A DNA stretch of 64,000 nt. It comes from Candidatus Heimdallarchaeota archaeon B3_Heim (GTDB taxonomy: Archaea > Asgardarchaeota > Heimdallarchaeia > Hodarchaeales > Hodarchaeaceae). Location of the stretch: contig NJBF01000023.1 in assembly GCA_003144275.1 (NCBI GenBank), positions 1 to 64,000 on the forward strand. Reading direction: 5' to 3'. The notes below the pieces were generated by a model that saw only the letters and a program-made list of their open reading frames with translations, made no database searches and was not told where the DNA came from. Position 1 is the stretch's first letter; the number at the start of each line of letters is the position of its first letter. The position numbers and the translations under genes were made by a program. Below are positions 63,009 to 64,000 of the stretch, one piece after another.

Positions 63009-63243
63009 TTAAATGATAGATAACAAGTCTGATTGAAGGAAGGCTTTTTGAGTTTTTTTTGGATCTTCGTTAGATTTATCGAAATCTTCTAACAATACAG
63101 CAATCAAATTACTTAACGTGAGTTAAGCAATGCTCTCCTCAGAGAAAAATGTTAGGAAAAAAACTTAAAACTTACATGATAACAAAGCCCCCACATGAAT
63201 CGTTGATTCAGAATATACCTAAAAATAATTGGAGATATAATGA

Positions 63244-63459
63244 ATGGCAAAAACAAGATTTGAAGACGGAGATTTATGGGTAGAGATTGACCTAGATCTA
63301 TGTACAGGTTCGGGAGAATGCGTAGATGTATGCCCCGAAGAGTGCTACGTGGTTGTCGATGGTAAAGTTAATGCTAACAACATAGGTGCTTGCATAGAAT
63401 GTGCCGCATGCGACGGAGTATGCCCCAACGACGCCATCCTTGATCAGAACTCTTGGTAA
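63244..63459 (+). CDS. Ferredoxin with one altered cluster motif
   Basis: A 71-residue two-cluster ferredoxin carrying electrons in the cytoplasm. The second motif is complete: Cys50-x2-Cys53-x2-Cys56-x3-Cys60-Pro. The first reads Cys20-x2-Ser23-x2-Cys26-x3-Cys30-Pro, with Ser where the second Cys should be, so the first site may hold a [3Fe-4S] or Ser-ligated cluster. Cys34 lies nearby. An N-terminal strand (RFEDGDLWVEIDLDL) is typical of archaeal ferredoxins. The ATG follows GGAG by about 13 bases. Confidence 0.88.
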   Translation: MAKTRFEDGDLWVEIDLDLCTGSGECVDVCPEECYVVVDGKVNANNIGACIECAACDGVCPNDAILDQNSW

Positions 63460-63627
63460 AGTTTCCTCAATTTTCCTCTAATTAGGGGAAATTTTCTTTT
63501 CCCTAAGTCTATTTTTTTTCTTCTCTAAACGTGAGATAAGTTACCAGCTTATACAGATATTTAAAGGCAAGATTAGAGAAATTACACATAATGTAAAAAT
63601 GCCTGAGATGTGTGTGTGGGGTAATAA

Positions 63628-64000
63628 ATGTCAATTAAGCGAGCAATGTATGAAATCGAAACTTCACAGGGGATGGCTGGCCTTTATCATGTCACACGAT
63701 TATCTTCTGGTCCTCCTGTCCTTTTTGTCCACGGATTTGGCTCGAATGCCGATATTTGGTTTACTTATCCTGATTCTCTTGGTAATTATTTAAAGAAACA
63801 AGGAATGGATTGTTGGTCACTGCGATTAAGCAACGCAACAACTGGAAATATTTCATCTCTCGCGAATGAAGATCTTTATGTGGCGATATCCTTCATTCAT
63901 GAAAAAAGAAATCAGGAAATCTTAGTAGTAACTCACTCAATGGGAGGAATTATTGCCCGGGTTCTCACGAGTCCACAATTTGAGCATCCATTCCCCTTGG
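63628..64000 (+). CDS. Alpha/beta hydrolase (lipase-like), cut by the window end
   Basis: From ATG 63628 an open frame runs off the window with 124 codons seen. It has the core strand PPVLFVHGFGSNADIWF (oxyanion HGFG) and the nucleophile elbow VVTHSMGGIIAR (Ser in T-H-S-M-G-G). The pattern resembles PGAP1/lipase-type or esterase hydrolases. The catalytic Asp/His lie beyond the end. No signal peptide is seen. Confidence 0.8.
   Translation, partial: MSIKRAMYEIETSQGMAGLYHVTRLSSGPPVLFVHGFGSNADIWFTYPDSLGNYLKKQGMDCWSLRLSNATTGNISSLANEDLYVAISFIHEKRNQEILVVTHSMGGIIARVLTSPQFEHPFPL

Noticed and set aside
1..64000. Search by eye for CRISPR arrays, rRNA genes and prophage genes
   Set aside because: No regularly spaced repeats, no rRNA-like stretches and no capsid, portal or terminase-like proteins were seen.

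Overview
The window is AT-rich and densely coded, and it looks like the chromosome of an archaeon of the Asgard group (Promethearchaeota). Several things point that way: a Ras/Rab-type small GTPase encoded beside a metallophosphoesterase (9104-10383), a thiolase-fold protein followed by a DUF35 partner, a UbiA prenyltransferase, BRE/TATA-like promoters, and surface proteins ending in a short membrane span plus an Arg/Lys tail. A Heimdallarchaeia-like lineage is my guess from the style of the surface proteins. It is not shown by any marker gene here.

Layout. 1-1280 is a complete IS4/ISH3-type insertion sequence. 1.8-9.1 kb holds redox and small-molecule genes (an old-yellow-enzyme relative, a histidine kinase without ATPase domain, a frameshifted NapH-like ferredoxin, an HxlR regulator, a cupin) and two transporters. 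9.1-11.9 kb has the phosphoesterase-GTPase pair and a surface metzincin protease. 11.9-16.2 kb is a PRTase-like regulator divergent from a four-gene ECF vitamin transporter operon. 16.2-18.0 kb has a phosphatase and a class II aldolase. 18.3-21.0 kb is a cluster of six small proteins I do not recognise, two with winged-helix-like parts. 21.1-29.3 kb mixes a transglutaminase-like protein, a DDAH-like hydrolase, a doubled HTH-RAM regulator, a Hef-like helicase and two broken genes. 29.4-35.6 kb has a CPBP protease, UbiA, the thiolase-fold/DUF35 pair and pyruvate kinase. 35.9-47.9 kb is peptide transport: a decayed DppB and a lone ATPase, then an intact system with a surface-anchored binding protein and DppB-DppC-DppD-DppF. 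48-64 kb has an FtsX operon, an ion transporter, a 1156-residue helical-repeat protein, a nitroreductase, an acetyltransferase, DUF302, acetoacetyl-CoA synthetase, two alpha/beta hydrolases and a ferredoxin.

How it fits together. The genes suggest a heterotroph that breaks down proteins outside the cell (metzincin), imports peptides (binding protein plus Dpp system), takes up a vitamin or base through ECF, and runs lower glycolysis or gluconeogenesis (aldolase, pyruvate kinase) and acyl-CoA chemistry (acetoacetyl-CoA synthetase, thiolase-fold/DUF35). This is inference from families, not shown directly.

The most unusual item is the DppC permease, which carries about 300 extra residues of FG-GAP/VCBS-like repeats in its first outside loop. 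Next are the thiolase-fold protein without either catalytic Cys, the GTPase-phosphoesterase operon, and the 18.3-21.0 kb orphan cluster. At least four genes are broken by frameshifts or in-frame stops, so either real decay or assembly error must be considered.
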